A DNA stretch of 64,000 bases from Actinomycetospora endophytica (GCF_021026375.1 NZ_JAJNDB010000006.1:434001-498000), one strand, 5' to 3'. Positions 51,537 through 60,736 are shown, counted from the first letter of the stretch. The notes: generated from the letters alone by a model not told the origin. Numbers and translations: made by a program.

Positions 51537-53270
51537 ATGAGTTCTCCGAGTGCCGCGGACGAGGCGGTGATCGCCCGGGCCCGTGCGGCCATGACCGCGG
51601 CCCGGGAGGCGGAGCATGGGCTGTTGGTCGCGGTGGGGGAACTCGCCGAGTTCCGGGGCCTGGCAGGCCACCGGCCATCGCGGGGTGGGCCGGCTGCTCG
51701 AGGAGCTGTGGCGGGTCGATCCCGCCCACGCCAAGCACCTGGTGGCGCACGCCGAGCACACCCTGGCCCTGGTCGCGTTGAGCGGCCAGACGCTGCCGGC
51801 GCGGCTGGCACGGGCCGCGGCGATCGCGGCGGCCGGGGAGATCGGGGAGGAGCACCTGCGAGTGCTGGTCCGGGCCCGCGGCCTGATCGAACGCATCGTC
51901 GGGCTCGCCCCGGAGCGGGTGGCCGAGGCCGAGGAGCTGCTCGCCGAAGCAGCCCGCTCGCTGTCGCCCTCGGGGTTGCAGCGGGTGGTGGACCAGCTGC
52001 TGGCGACCCTGGACCAGGACGGAGCCGCGCCGGAGGAAGACCCCGAGCCGGTCGACGAGCTGCTGCTCACCCACCGGCGCGACGGCACCCTCGCCTTCAC
52101 CGGCCGGGTGCACGGCGTCGCCGACGTGGAGCTGCTGCTCGAGACCCTCGACGCGCTCTCGACCCCGGCCGGGCCGGACGACCCGCGCAGCCTGGCCCAG
52201 CGCCGCGCCGAGGCCCTGCTCGACCTGTGCGGCCAGGCTCGCGGCCCCGAGGGCATCGCCGACCCGGCCGACGATCCCGCCGCCCCGGATCCGTTCGGTG
52301 ACGACCCCGTCGACGAGGACGCCTACCGAGACCTCGACTGGCGCGACCATCGCGACGAGGACAGCGACGCCTCCCGCCGCCACGGCTGGCTGCGCCCCGT
52401 CCCCGACCCTGCACCCGGTCCACGTCGGCTGTTCACACCACCACCCCCGGAACCGCCCGAGCCCGAGCACGACGCCAGCCCCGCGCCGCGGAGATCGACC
52501 GAGCCGCCGGGCTCCGAGAAACCGCCGGGCACCGAGGAGCCGTCGGATCCTGGCGCGCGGTCAGAAGCTGCCGATCCGAACTCCGACGCGCCGCCCGACC
52601 CGCCGGATCACGGAGCGCCGGCCGAGCCGCCGGGCCACAGCACGCCGCTCGAGCCGGCGCCGACACTGCCGCTGCGCTCGGGACGGCGAGGTTCGGTGCT
52701 GCCGATCCCGGCTCGCGCCCAGATCGCGCTGACCATCCCGCTGGAGTGGCTGCGTGAGCAGACCGGCCACGCTCAGCTCGACTCCGGACGCGCCCTCGAC
52801 CCGGCCACGGCCCGGCGACTGGCCTGCGACGGCAACATCATCCCGGTCGTGCTCGGCACGCGCTCCGAACCCGTCGAACTCGGCCGCGCCAGCTACGTCG
52901 TCACCGAAGCCCTCCGCCGTCTGCTGACCATGCGCGACCGCGGCTGCGCCCACCCCGGCTGCACCCGGCGGCCCAACCGCACCCACGCCCACCACATCCT
53001 CACCACATCCAGCACTGGAGCGACGGCGGGCTCACCGAGCCGGACAATCTTGTCCTGCTCTGCCGGTACCACCACCACCTGGTCCACCACGGTGCCTGGG
53101 AAATACGCATGATCGACGGCCGCCCCTGGTTCACCCCACCCCGCTGGACCGACCCCGGCAAAGACCGATCCCCGGCGGCGCCGGACTGCCCACAACCCGG
53201 ACCGACGCCGCATGAGATGACGCCCGGACCACGCCGACGATCATCACACCGCCCCGCCCGAGCACCTTGA
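51537..53270 (+). pseudogene. DUF222 (13E12-family) HNH endonuclease gene with two frameshifts
   Basis: The gene starts with MSSPSAADEAVIARARAAMT and a DUF222 domain, then a Pro/Asp-rich linker at about 52400-52660, and ends with an HNH domain (CAHPGCTRRPNRTHAHHI, then HWSDGGLTEPDNLVLLCRYH). It needs three segments: frame one to about 51655, a second frame to about 53000, then frame one again to the TGA at 53268-53270. Dropping one G from the GGGG at 51655-51658 restores FRAWQATGHRGVGRLLEEL. An imperfect 11-bp tandem duplication (CACCACATCCT/CACCACATCCA, 52990-53011) splits the HNH motif. Such proteins are mobile or repeated in actinobacteria. This copy looks dead. Confidence 0.85.
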
Positions 53271-53281
53271 CGGTTGAAGCG

Positions 53282-53300
53282 TTAGGTTAGCCAAGCCTTA
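53282..53300. promoter_or_regulatory. DtxR/IdeR-like iron box
   Basis: TTAGGTTAGCCAAGCCTTA matches the actinobacterial iron-box consensus TTAGGTTAGSCTAACCTAA at 16 of 19 positions by my count. It lies 25 bp before the start of the iron-siderophore operon, so repression by iron-loaded DtxR/IdeR is expected. Confidence 0.8.
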
Positions 53301-53325
53301 AACGCTTCGTCCGGAAGGTGTCGAG

Positions 53326-54327
53326 TTGTCGATATCGCGCCCGCGGCCCATGGTCGTGCTCGCCGTCGTGCTCTCCGCCCTGGCTCTCCTGGCCGGGTGC
53401 TCCAGCGGGACCGACCAGCAGGCCGGCGGCACCGGCGGCACCGGCGGCACCGGCGCGACGATCTCGACCGCGTTCGGGAACGTGACGGCCCCGGCGAACC
53501 CGACCCGGGTCGTGGCGCTCGGCTGGAGCGACGCCGAGACCGCGCTGGCGCTGGGCGTGCAGGCGGTCGGGGCGTCGGACTGGCTCGCGGTCGGCGGTGA
53601 CGGGCTCGGACCGTGGGTCACCCAGCGGTACACGACGCCACCGCAGAAGCTCGGGACCCTCGAGGTCGACCTCGAGCAGGTGGCGGCGCTGCAGCCCGAC
53701 CTCATCCTCGACACCCGCTCGTCCGGCTCGAAGGAGCGCCACGACCAGCTCGCCCAGCTCGGGGTGCCGGTCGTGGAGATCCCCGCCGGCGGGGAGAACT
53801 ACCTGACGTCGTGGCAGGACCAGCTCCGGATGGTCGGCGCCGCCCTCGGCAAGCAGCAGGAGGCCGCCCGGCTGCAGGGTGATCTGGACGGCCGGTTCGC
53901 GACCGCCCGGGCCCGGAACCCGCAGCTCAACGGCGCCACCGTCGTCTCGGGCGCCAAGAACACCCTCGGCGAGTACGCCGCCTACGTGGGCCGGACCGGG
54001 CGCGTGGAGTTCCTGCGCGACCTCGGGCTGGTGAACTCGCCGGCCATCGAGCGCATCCCCAGCCAGAGCTTCTCGGTGCCGATCTCGCGCGAGCAGATGG
54101 GGCTGCTCGACGCCCGGGTGACGATCATGCAGGCGATCAGCGGGAACGCCGCCGACGTCACCGGCGACCCGCTGTGGGGCACGGTGCCCTCGGTCGCGGC
54201 CGGCCGCGGGATCGTCCTCGACGACAAGAACGTGTCCCTGGCGTTCGCCAGCTCCTCGGTGCCCGGCCAGATGTACGCGCTGGACCGCATGGTCGGCCCG
54301 ATCTCGGCCGCGGTGGCGAAGCCATGA
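53326..54327 (+). CDS. Iron-siderophore ABC transporter substrate-binding lipoprotein
   Basis: The 333-residue lipoprotein has a signal peptide ending in the lipobox ALLAGC (Cys25). A Gly-Gly-Thr linker follows, encoded by three 9-bp repeats at 53425-53451, and then a FepB/FhuD-type periplasmic-binding fold (NPTRVVALGWSDAETALALG near 55, LQPDLILDTRSSGSKERHDQ near 125, VPVVEIPAGG, VTIMQAISGNAADVTG near 265). It captures ferric siderophore outside the membrane. The TTG start is preceded by GGAAGG nine bases upstream and an iron box further up. The first permease follows 19 bp downstream, in the order binding protein-permease-permease-ATPase. Confidence 0.92.
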   Translation: MSISRPRPMVVLAVVLSALALLAGCSSGTDQQAGGTGGTGGTGATISTAFGNVTAPANPTRVVALGWSDAETALALGVQAVGASDWLAVGGDGLGPWVTQRYTTPPQKLGTLEVDLEQVAALQPDLILDTRSSGSKERHDQLAQLGVPVVEIPAGGENYLTSWQDQLRMVGAALGKQQEAARLQGDLDGRFATARARNPQLNGATVVSGAKNTLGEYAAYVGRTGRVEFLRDLGLVNSPAIERIPSQSFSVPISREQMGLLDARVTIMQAISGNAADVTGDPLWGTVPSVAAGRGIVLDDKNVSLAFASSSVPGQMYALDRMVGPISAAVAKP

Positions 54328-54346
54328 CGGGCAGCCTGGGCGCGCC

Positions 54347-55402
54347 GTGACGCTCACGACGACGACCGCCCCACCAGCGCCGGCCCCCGCGCGCCGCGGT
54401 TCCGTGCTCGGCCCGGTCCTGGTGCTCGCTGCGGTGCTGCTGGTGGCGGTCGTCGCCAGCCTCGCGATCGGTCCGCGCGCCCTGCCGGTCTCCATCGTCT
54501 GGGACGCCCTCGTGGCGACGGACCCGACGAACCCCGACCACCTCGTCGTCACCGAGGTCCGGGTGCCCCGCACCGTGATCGGGCTGCTCGCCGGACTCGC
54601 GCTCGGCCCGGCCGGGGTGCTCGCCCAGGGCCTGACCCGCAACCCGATCGCCGAGCCCGGGATTCTCGGGCTGAACACCGGCGCGGCACTGGCGGTCGTG
54701 CTCGCGATCGGGCTGCTCGGCCTCCGCTCCCTCACCGCCTACGTGTGGTTCGGCTTCCTGGGGGCGGCGCTGGCGGCGCTCGTCGTGGCGGGGGTCGCCG
54801 GGGTCGGACGGCTCGGGAACGGCCGCTCGGCGAGCTCCCCCGGCACGCTCGCGCTCGCGGGAGCGGCACTCACCGCGGGCCTGGGGTCGATCACCACCGC
54901 GATGCTGCTCACCGACCCGGACGCCTTCGAGGACTACCGGTTCTGGCAGGTCGGATCGCTCGCCGGTCGCGACCTGGGCATCGCGGGCCAGGCGGCCCCG
55001 TTCGTCGCCGCGGGCCTGGCGCTGGCGCTGATGTGCGGGCCGACGCTCAACGCGCTGGCCCTCGGCGACGACGTGGCCCGCTCCTTCGGCCGCCGCGTCG
55101 GGCGGGACCGGTCGGTGTGCGGCCTGGCCCTCGTCGTGCTCACCGGCGCCGCGACCGCCGCGGCCGGGCCCATCGCCTTCGTCGGGCTCACCGTGCCGCA
55201 CCTGGTGCGCGGGCTCGCGGGGCCGGACCACCGCCGGCTGCTGCCGCTGGCCGCGCTCGCCGCCCCGACGCTGCTGCTGGCGGCGGACGTCCTCGGGCGC
55301 GTCGTCGCCGCACCCCGCGAGGTGCAGGTGGGCATCGTGGCCGCGATCGTCGGCGCCCCGGTGTTCATCGTGCTGGTCCGGCGGAAGCGGTTCGCCCGAT
55401 GA
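54347..55402 (+). CDS. FecCD-family iron-siderophore permease (first)
   Basis: The 351-residue membrane protein of the BtuC/FecCD family has about ten helices. It shows the EVRVPRTVIGLLAGLALGPA opening, QGLTRNPIAEPGILGLNTGA near 95, a DYRFWQVGSLAGRDLG near 195, and the ATPase-contact loop AAGPIAFVGLTVPHLVRGLAG near 278. It starts at a GTG. The second permease overlaps its stop by ATGA at 55399-55402. It forms half of the membrane channel for ferric siderophore import. Confidence 0.93.
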   Translation: MTLTTTTAPPAPAPARRGSVLGPVLVLAAVLLVAVVASLAIGPRALPVSIVWDALVATDPTNPDHLVVTEVRVPRTVIGLLAGLALGPAGVLAQGLTRNPIAEPGILGLNTGAALAVVLAIGLLGLRSLTAYVWFGFLGAALAALVVAGVAGVGRLGNGRSASSPGTLALAGAALTAGLGSITTAMLLTDPDAFEDYRFWQVGSLAGRDLGIAGQAAPFVAAGLALALMCGPTLNALALGDDVARSFGRRVGRDRSVCGLALVVLTGAATAAAGPIAFVGLTVPHLVRGLAGPDHRRLLPLAALAAPTLLLAADVLGRVVAAPREVQVGIVAAIVGAPVFIVLVRRKRFAR

Positions 55403-56472
55403 CCGCCCAGCCCGCCCTGCACGAGGCGACGACGACGGCGGCGGGTTCGGCGATCCTGCACCAGGTCCGGGCCGCGGCGCGACGACGGCGGCTCGTCGCC
55501 GGGGCCGGGCTGTCCGCCATCGCGCTCCTGGCGTTCCTGCTCGCCGTCTCCCTCGGCGAGTACCCGATCGCTCCCGGCGACCTGCTGTCCTCGCTGGTCG
55601 GCGCCGGCCCCGCGCGCGTCGAGTTCGTGGTGACCCGGCTCCGGTTGCCGCGCGCGCTCGCCGGGCTCGCCGTCGGCGCCGCGCTCGGTCTCGCGGGCGC
55701 GCTCTTCCAGCGGCTGCTGCGCAACCCCCTGGCCAGCCCGGACATCGTCGGGGTCGGCGCCGGGGCGAGCACGGGCGCGGTCGTCGCGATCGCCCTGTTC
55801 GGTGCTTCCGGCGCGGTCGTGTCCGGCGCCGCGGTGCTCGGCGCCGTGGCCTCGACCGTGCTCATCGTGAGCCTCTCCCGAGGCCGCGCCGGGGCGGGGC
55901 TGCACGGCGTCCGATTCGTGCTCATCGGCGTCGGTGTCTCGTCGGCGCTGCTCGCGGTGATCTCGTGGCTGATGACCTCGGCGTCACTGACCACCGCCCA
56001 GCAGACCCTGCTGTGGCTCACCGGCAGCCTGAACGCCGTCACCTGGACCTCGACGGTGCCGCTGCTCGTCGCCTGCGCCGTCCTCGTGCCCGCGGCGCTG
56101 GTCGCGGCCCGCGCGCTGCCCCGCCTCGAGCTCGGCGACGACGCGGCCGCGGCGCTCGGGCTGCCGGTCGAGCGCGCCCGCACCACGATCCTGGCCCTCG
56201 CGGTGCTGCTCGTGGCGGCCGCCGTCGCCGTGGCCGGCCCCGTCTCGTTCGTGGCGCTGGTCAGCGGACCGGTCGCGGCCCGCCTCGCCGGGCCCGGCCG
56301 GGGCTCGCTCCCGCACGCGGCGCTGACCGGGGCCGCCCTGGTCCTCGTCGCCGACCTCGTGGCCCGTCACCTGCTCGGCGCGGTGTCCCTGCCGGTCGGC
56401 GTGGTGACCGGCGTGATCGGCGCCCCGTACCTGCTGTGGCTGCTGGCGCGATCCCAACGACGGTTCGGCTGA
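55399..56472 (+). CDS. FecCD-family iron-siderophore permease (second)
   Basis: The 357-residue FecCD-family permease has RLRLPRALAGLAVGAALGLA near 78, RLLRNPLASPDIVGVGAGAS near 108, LLWLTGSLNAVTWTS near 205 and AVAGPVSFVALVSGPVAARL near 280. It begins at the ATG of an ATGA overlap with the first permease and is followed by the ATPase after 11 bases. It pairs with the first permease as a heterodimeric channel. A highly charged leader (AARRRRLVAGAGL) before the first helix follows the positive-inside rule. Confidence 0.93.
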   Translation: MTAQPALHEATTTAAGSAILHQVRAAARRRRLVAGAGLSAIALLAFLLAVSLGEYPIAPGDLLSSLVGAGPARVEFVVTRLRLPRALAGLAVGAALGLAGALFQRLLRNPLASPDIVGVGAGASTGAVVAIALFGASGAVVSGAAVLGAVASTVLIVSLSRGRAGAGLHGVRFVLIGVGVSSALLAVISWLMTSASLTTAQQTLLWLTGSLNAVTWTSTVPLLVACAVLVPAALVAARALPRLELGDDAAAALGLPVERARTTILALAVLLVAAAVAVAGPVSFVALVSGPVAARLAGPGRGSLPHAALTGAALVLVADLVARHLLGAVSLPVGVVTGVIGAPYLLWLLARSQRRFG

Positions 56473-56483
56473 GAGGAGACCCC

Positions 56484-57899
56484 ATGACCCTGAACGCCGA
56501 GGACCTGACCCTCCGGTACGACGACCGCGTGGTCGTCGACGACCTCTCGGTCACCATCCCGACCGGGAGGATCACCGCCGTCGTCGGGCCGAACGCCTGC
56601 GGCAAGTCCACCCTGCTGCGAGGGCTCGGGCGACTGCTCGGGCCGGTGGCCGGGCGGGTGCTGCTCGACGGCTCCGACGTCCGCGAGCTGTCCGGCCGTG
56701 ACCTCGCGCGCCGGCTCGGGGTGCTGCCGCAGACCCCGGTGGCGCCCGAGGGCATCACCGTCGCCGACCTCGTCGAACGCGGCCGGTCGCCGCACCAGGG
56801 CTGGTTCGGGGGCCGGTCGGCGGCCGACGAGACCGCGATCGCCCGCGCCATGGCCGCCACCGGGGTGCTCGAGCTCGCCGACCGGTCCGTCGACGAGCTC
56901 TCCGGCGGCCAGCGCCAGCGGGTGTGGATCGCGATGGTGCTCGCCCAGGACACCCCGACGCTGCTGCTCGACGAGCCCACCACCTACCTCGACATGGCCC
57001 ACGCCGTGGAGGTCCTCGACCTGCTGGTGGACCGCAACCTCGGCGAGGGCACCACCGTCGCCGTGGTCCTGCACGACCTCGACCTCGCGGCCCGCTACGC
57101 CGACCACCTCATCGCGATGCGCGACGGGGCCGTGGTCGCCACCGGCAGCCCCGCCGAGGTGGTCACCGAGCGGACCGTCGAGGCGGTGTTCGGCACCCCG
57201 GTCCGGGTCGTCGAGGACCCGGTGTCCGGCACGCCGCTCGTGGTCACGATCGGGCGGCACCGGGTCCGCCCGGACCTGGTCACGGCCACCACGGCGGCCG
57301 ACGACGACGGGTACGTCGACGGCGGGCACCACCTCGCCGACGAGCCGGCGCTCCGGGAGGTCGTCGACGAGCCGCATCCGCTCGTCGTCGAGAAGGTCGC
57401 CGACCACGTCGACGAGGTCGCGGCGACGTTCCTGGCGGCCGCGCCGCTCGTCGTCGTGGGCTCCGGCGACGCGGCGGGCGGGGTCGACGTCTCGCCCCGC
57501 GGCGACCCCGCGGGCTTCGTGCGGGTCCTCGACGGCGGCCGGCGCCTCGCGCTGCCCGAGCGCAGCGGCAACCGGCGGATCGACACCCTCCGCAACGTCG
57601 TCACCGCGCCGGGGCTGGGCCTGCTCTTCCTGGTCCCCGGCGTGCCCCACGCGCTGCGGGTCAACGGGCGGGGCCGGGTGGTCCGCGACCCCGAGGTCCT
57701 CGGGCTCTGGGAGGACCCACCGCCGCTGGCGCTGGTGGTGGACGTCGAGGAGTCGTTCGTGCACTGCGGGCGCGCCCTGTCCCGCTCGGGGGTGTGGGGC
57801 GAGAAGCCGGAGCCGGCGGCGGACGTCCCCGGCCTCAAGGAGCTGCTCGACGCGGCCCGGGCCGCCTGCCCTCGGGAGGAACCCGCGTCGGGGAACTGA
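56484..57899 (+). CDS. Iron-siderophore ABC ATPase fused to a pyridoxamine-phosphate-oxidase-like FMN split-barrel domain
   Basis: The 471-residue protein is a fusion. Residues 1-255 are a FepC-type ATPase: Walker A GPNACGKST (35-43), Q-loop GVLPQTPVAPEG near 82, signature LSGGQRQR near 137, Walker B TLLLDEPTTYLD near 157 and the H-switch VVLHDLDLAA near 194. After a short linker, residues 285-445 match PPOX-type FMN proteins of the MSMEG_1061 kind: EPHPLVVEKVADHVDEVA, DVSPRGDPAGFVRVLDGGR, ERSGNRRIDTLRNVV, GLLFLVPGVPHALRVNGRG, ALVVDVEESFVHCGRALSRSG. No stop or plausible internal start separates them. GAGAGGAG precedes the ATG. The second domain may reduce ferric siderophore as it enters; this is inference. 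Confidence 0.88.
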   Translation: MTLNAEDLTLRYDDRVVVDDLSVTIPTGRITAVVGPNACGKSTLLRGLGRLLGPVAGRVLLDGSDVRELSGRDLARRLGVLPQTPVAPEGITVADLVERGRSPHQGWFGGRSAADETAIARAMAATGVLELADRSVDELSGGQRQRVWIAMVLAQDTPTLLLDEPTTYLDMAHAVEVLDLLVDRNLGEGTTVAVVLHDLDLAARYADHLIAMRDGAVVATGSPAEVVTERTVEAVFGTPVRVVEDPVSGTPLVVTIGRHRVRPDLVTATTAADDDGYVDGGHHLADEPALREVVDEPHPLVVEKVADHVDEVAATFLAAAPLVVVGSGDAAGGVDVSPRGDPAGFVRVLDGGRRLALPERSGNRRIDTLRNVVTAPGLGLLFLVPGVPHALRVNGRGRVVRDPEVLGLWEDPPPLALVVDVEESFVHCGRALSRSGVWGEKPEPAADVPGLKELLDAARAACPREEPASGN

Positions 57900-57906
57900 G
57901 GGCCGG

Positions 57907-58713
57907 TCAGGCCGGGGCGGCGTCGCCCTGGGCGGCCTCCTCCTCGGCCTTCGCCTCCGCGGTCGCCCGTCGGATGGCCCACACGGTCACCGCGGCGGCG
58001 AGCACCGCGAGCGGCACGCCCATCGCGAGCCGGACCCAGCCGAGCCAGGTGTCGGCGTACGCCGAGTCGTAGAGCCAGCGCTGCACCACGAACCGGGCCC
58101 CGAAGACGACGACCCAGGCGAGGGTCGCGATGTCGTAGCCCCGGCGGAGGTAGGCCGAGCGGCGCCACCCCTGGCCGTCGCCGTTGACCAGGTGCCACAG
58201 CGTCCCGACGAGCGGCCAGCGCACGATCATCGAGATCAGGAACACCCCGCCGTAGAGCAGGCTGGTCCAGATCCCGAGCAGGAAGAAGCCCTTGGCCTGC
58301 CCGGTGCGCCACGCGATGAACGCGCACACGGCGACCCCGAACAGGCCCGAGAACGCCGGCTGCAGCTTCTCGCCGCGCACCAGCCGGTAGACCGCCACCG
58401 CGACCGCCGAGACCACCGCCGCGATGATCGACGCGACGAGCGCGTGGAAGATCGCCTGGACGACGACGAACACGATGACGGGGACCGCCGAGGAGATCAC
58501 CCCGGTGACCCCGCCCATCTGCTCGAGCAGCGTCGGGGCCCGCTCCTCGGCGGCCTCGGCGGACCCGTCGGCCTCGTCCTCGGCACCGCTGCCGCCGTCT
58601 GACCCGTGACGACCGACCCGCCCGTCCCGGACCGGCGCGGTGCCGGCCCGGCCGGCCACCGGCGCCGTCGGGGGGTCGGGGCGCGCGCGGCGCGGGGCGA
58701 CCGGTCGTCCCAC
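57907..58713 (-). CDS. DUF3159 family membrane protein
   Basis: The protein has about 268 residues. It opens with a Pro/Arg/Ala-rich and then acidic Asp/Glu/Ala-rich cytoplasmic stretch. The conserved PTLLEQMGGVTGVISSAVPV follows, with about six membrane helices (VIVFVVVQAIFHALVASIIA, GVAVCAFIAWRTG, FFLLGIWTSLLYGGVFLISM), the GDGQGWRRSAYLRRGYDIAT loop and WVRLAMGVPLAVLAAAVTVW. DUF3159 is conserved beside the OB-fold and TrkA genes in actinobacteria (Rv2693c); its function is unknown. The start is uncertain: the GTG at 58711-58713 is the first usable codon after the OB-fold stop. It is convergent with the iron ATPase, seven bases apart. Confidence 0.8.
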   Translation of the reverse strand: MGRPVAPRRARPDPPTAPVAGRAGTAPVRDGRVGRHGSDGGSGAEDEADGSAEAAEERAPTLLEQMGGVTGVISSAVPVIVFVVVQAIFHALVASIIAAVVSAVAVAVYRLVRGEKLQPAFSGLFGVAVCAFIAWRTGQAKGFFLLGIWTSLLYGGVFLISMIVRWPLVGTLWHLVNGDGQGWRRSAYLRRGYDIATLAWVVVFGARFVVQRWLYDSAYADTWLGWVRLAMGVPLAVLAAAVTVWAIRRATAEAKAEEEAAQGDAAPA

Positions 58714-58852
58714 CGCCCGCGCACCCGCCGGATTCGTCTCGTCGGAGGCCGAGAACGCATCCGTCGGCGGCTCGTCCGGGCGCGCGTGGCGCCCGCCCCC
58801 GGCCTGGTGCCGGGTCTGACCGAAGTCGGGCTGGCGGATGGTGGTGCTCCCC

Positions 58853-59230
58853 TCAGGGCGCTCGCTGGAGCTCGTAGTACGGGTTGTAGATGACCTTGCG
58901 GCCGTCGCGGACGGCGACCCGACCGCTGGCCCGCAGCGTCCGACCCGGCTCGATGCCGGGGATGCGCCGCCGGCCCATCCACACCAGGGTGACACCGTCG
59001 GTCCCGTCGAAGAGCTCCGCCTCCAACGTGGCGACGGAGTCCCGCGGACAGATCTCGACCGAGCGCAGCCGGCCCTTCACCGTGATCGCCTCACCGGAGC
59101 CCGCGCAGTCGCTCGCGAGATGACACCCGGACCGCTCCGCCTCGGCGGAGAGGTCGTCGGCGTCCAGCTCGGACACGTCGGAGGTGAGCTTGCGGACCAT
59201 GCGCGACACGAAACCCGAGCTCTTGCCCAT
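58853..59230 (-). CDS. OB-fold nucleic-acid-binding protein
   Basis: The 125-residue protein has a helical N-terminus (SSGFVSRMVRKLTSDVSELD), a central pair of cysteines (GCHLASDCAGSG) and an OB-fold: EAITVKGRLRSVEICPRDSV, LEAELFDGTDGVTLVWMGRR, then RTLRASGRVAVRDGRKVIYN. It corresponds to the Rv2694c-type gene found between DUF3159 and DUF3710. It probably binds single-stranded nucleic acid, but no partner is known. It is followed by DUF3159 on the same strand. The ATG gives the family N-terminus. Confidence 0.88.
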   Translation of the reverse strand: MGKSSGFVSRMVRKLTSDVSELDADDLSAEAERSGCHLASDCAGSGEAITVKGRLRSVEICPRDSVATLEAELFDGTDGVTLVWMGRRRIPGIEPGRTLRASGRVAVRDGRKVIYNPYYELQRAP

Positions 59231-59309
59231 CGTCCGCTCCTCTGGAGTGACATCGCGGCCGCCGCGGTGCCGTCGGACCCGCCATCGGGTCCGAACTCAG
59301 CCTAACCCG

Positions 59310-60041
59310 TCAAGAACGCCCGGGTGACGTCCCGGATTCCCCCTGCTGCGGCAGCATCATCGGGATGACGGGACCGTCCTGTGAGGTGATCTGACGGGGG
59401 CGGGTGGGCAGCGACTGGAAGAGGGTGTCGCGGAAGATCTCGGGCACGTCCTCGGGCACCTCGAGGGGCAGCAGCGAGCGGACCGGCAGCGGGTCCTCGG
59501 AGCGGGCGACGACGGTGCCGCGGATCATCTCGCGCAGCATCCCGTGCAGCGCGAGGGCGTGCTCGGCCGGCCCGGTCCCGACGCCGCGCAGCAGCCAGCG
59601 CGGGCCCTCGACGGCCACCACGCGCGCCACCACGTCACCGTTGCGGGCCACCAGCTCCCGGCCCCACTCGCCACGGTCGCGCCGGATCGTGGCGCCCTCG
59701 GCGTGCAGCTGACCGGCCAGTTCCTCGATGAGCTCGGTCCACAGGCCGCCGGTGCGCGGCGCGGCGAACGCGCTCACCGTGAGGCGGCCCTCCGGGAGGA
59801 TGGCGTGCACCGCGCGCAGCGGGCCGGTCGGGTCGGGCTCGCAGACGAGCTTCGCGTTCGGCGGCACCGGCAGCTGCACGGACCCGAGGTCCAGGCGCAG
59901 CCGGCCGTCCCGCGGCGCGTCCTCGGAGTCCCACGGGCCGCGGTGCTGGTGGTGCTGGCGTCCCGCCGGGTCCGCCGACGGCGACACCTGCGCGATGCGG
60001 CCCTTGCGGTGCTTCCCGCGTGCCGGATCGGTCACGACCAC
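59310..60041 (-). CDS. DUF3710 family protein
   Basis: The 243-residue soluble protein has a basic N-terminal tail (ARGKHRKGR), the conserved GPWDSEDAPRDGRLRLDLGS near 35, LRAVHAILPEGRLTVSAFAA near 78, LIEELAGQLHAEGATIRRDR near 103, GEWGRELVARNGDVVARVVA and GPRWLLRGVGTGP near 148. This is the DUF3710 pattern seen next to dut in actinobacteria (Rv2696c). Its function is unknown. It starts at a GTG six bases after the dut stop, so the two are cotranscribed. Confidence 0.9.
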   Translation of the reverse strand: MVVTDPARGKHRKGRIAQVSPSADPAGRQHHQHRGPWDSEDAPRDGRLRLDLGSVQLPVPPNAKLVCEPDPTGPLRAVHAILPEGRLTVSAFAAPRTGGLWTELIEELAGQLHAEGATIRRDRGEWGRELVARNGDVVARVVAVEGPRWLLRGVGTGPAEHALALHGMLREMIRGTVVARSEDPLPVRSLLPLEVPEDVPEIFRDTLFQSLPTRPRQITSQDGPVIPMMLPQQGESGTSPGRS

Positions 60042-60047
60042 TCCACC

Positions 60048-60617
60048 TCAGAGCTCCTCTGCCGCCGGCCGCACGCGACCGTGATCGTCCACCGCGGCTC
60101 CATCGGCCGCGCGTGCCGGCTCCTCAATACCCTGCCCGTGACCATTTCGTGACATCAACGGGCCGAGATCACCCGTCCGGCTCCATCCTCCGGTGGAACC
60201 GAACCCCCCGGCGCCCCGTCCGGAGGCCGGGAGCTCGTCCACGACGCGCACCGTCGGGAGCTCCACGCGCTGGATCACCAGCTGGGCCACGCGGTCGCCG
60301 CGCCGCAGGACGACGGGCTGCCGAGGGTCGTGGTTGACCAGGCAGACCTGGATCTCGCCGCGGTACCCGGCGTCGATCGTCCCGGGGGCGTTGAGCAGGC
60401 CGAGGCCCTCGCGGGCGGCCAGCCCGGACCGGGGGCACACGAACGCGGCGTAGCCGGTGGGCACCGCCACGGCGACCCCGGTCCCGACGAGGGCCCGCTC
60501 GCCCGGCGCGATCTCGACGTCCGTGCGGGCGCACAGATCGAGTCCGGCGTCGTCGGGGTGGACCCGCTCGGGGACGGGCAGCCCCGGGTCCAGGCGGACC
60601 AGGTCGACCTCCAGCAC
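60048..60617 (-). CDS. dut: Deoxyuridine 5'-triphosphate nucleotidohydrolase
   Basis: The 189-residue protein has the five trimeric dUTPase motifs: [14 protein letters not shown] near 24 (I), [17 protein letters not shown] near 60 (II), [19 protein letters not shown] near 79 (III), [15 protein letters not shown] near 103 (IV), and a C-terminal [10 protein letters not shown] near 136 (V). It removes dUTP and supplies dUMP. About 40 residues extend past motif V ([20 protein letters not shown]), longer than the M. tuberculosis enzyme. I use the GTG at 60615-60617; another GTG lies eleven codons upstream. DUF3710 follows after six bases. Confidence 0.94.
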   Translation of the reverse strand: MLEVDLVRLDPGLPVPERVHPDDAGLDLCARTDVEIAPGERALVGTGVAVAVPTGYAAFVCPRSGLAAREGLGLLNAPGTIDAGYRGEIQVCLVNHDPRQPVVLRRGDRVAQLVIQRVELPTVRVVDELPASGRGAGGFGSTGGWSRTGDLGPLMSRNGHGQGIEEPARAADGAAVDDHGRVRPAAEEL

Positions 60618-60736
60618 GGTGGGCGAGATTACCCGGGCATCACGCCGCACCTGAGCGGGGCCACCCGCCCCGGCCCACGTCAGCAGGGCCCTTGCCCCGG
60701 GTGAGCCACGGCGTCGTGCCGCCTACCCTGGGACCC

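Noticed and set aside
51349-52470. 373-codon minus-strand frame across the DUF222 gene as an intact gene
   Set aside because: Only its last 45 or so residues resemble anything (IS30 transposase); the rest is the complement of the DUF222 gene.
53425-53451. Three 9-bp GGCGGCACC repeats as a mobile or regulatory element
   Set aside because: They simply encode the Gly-Gly-Thr linker after the lipobox of the binding protein.
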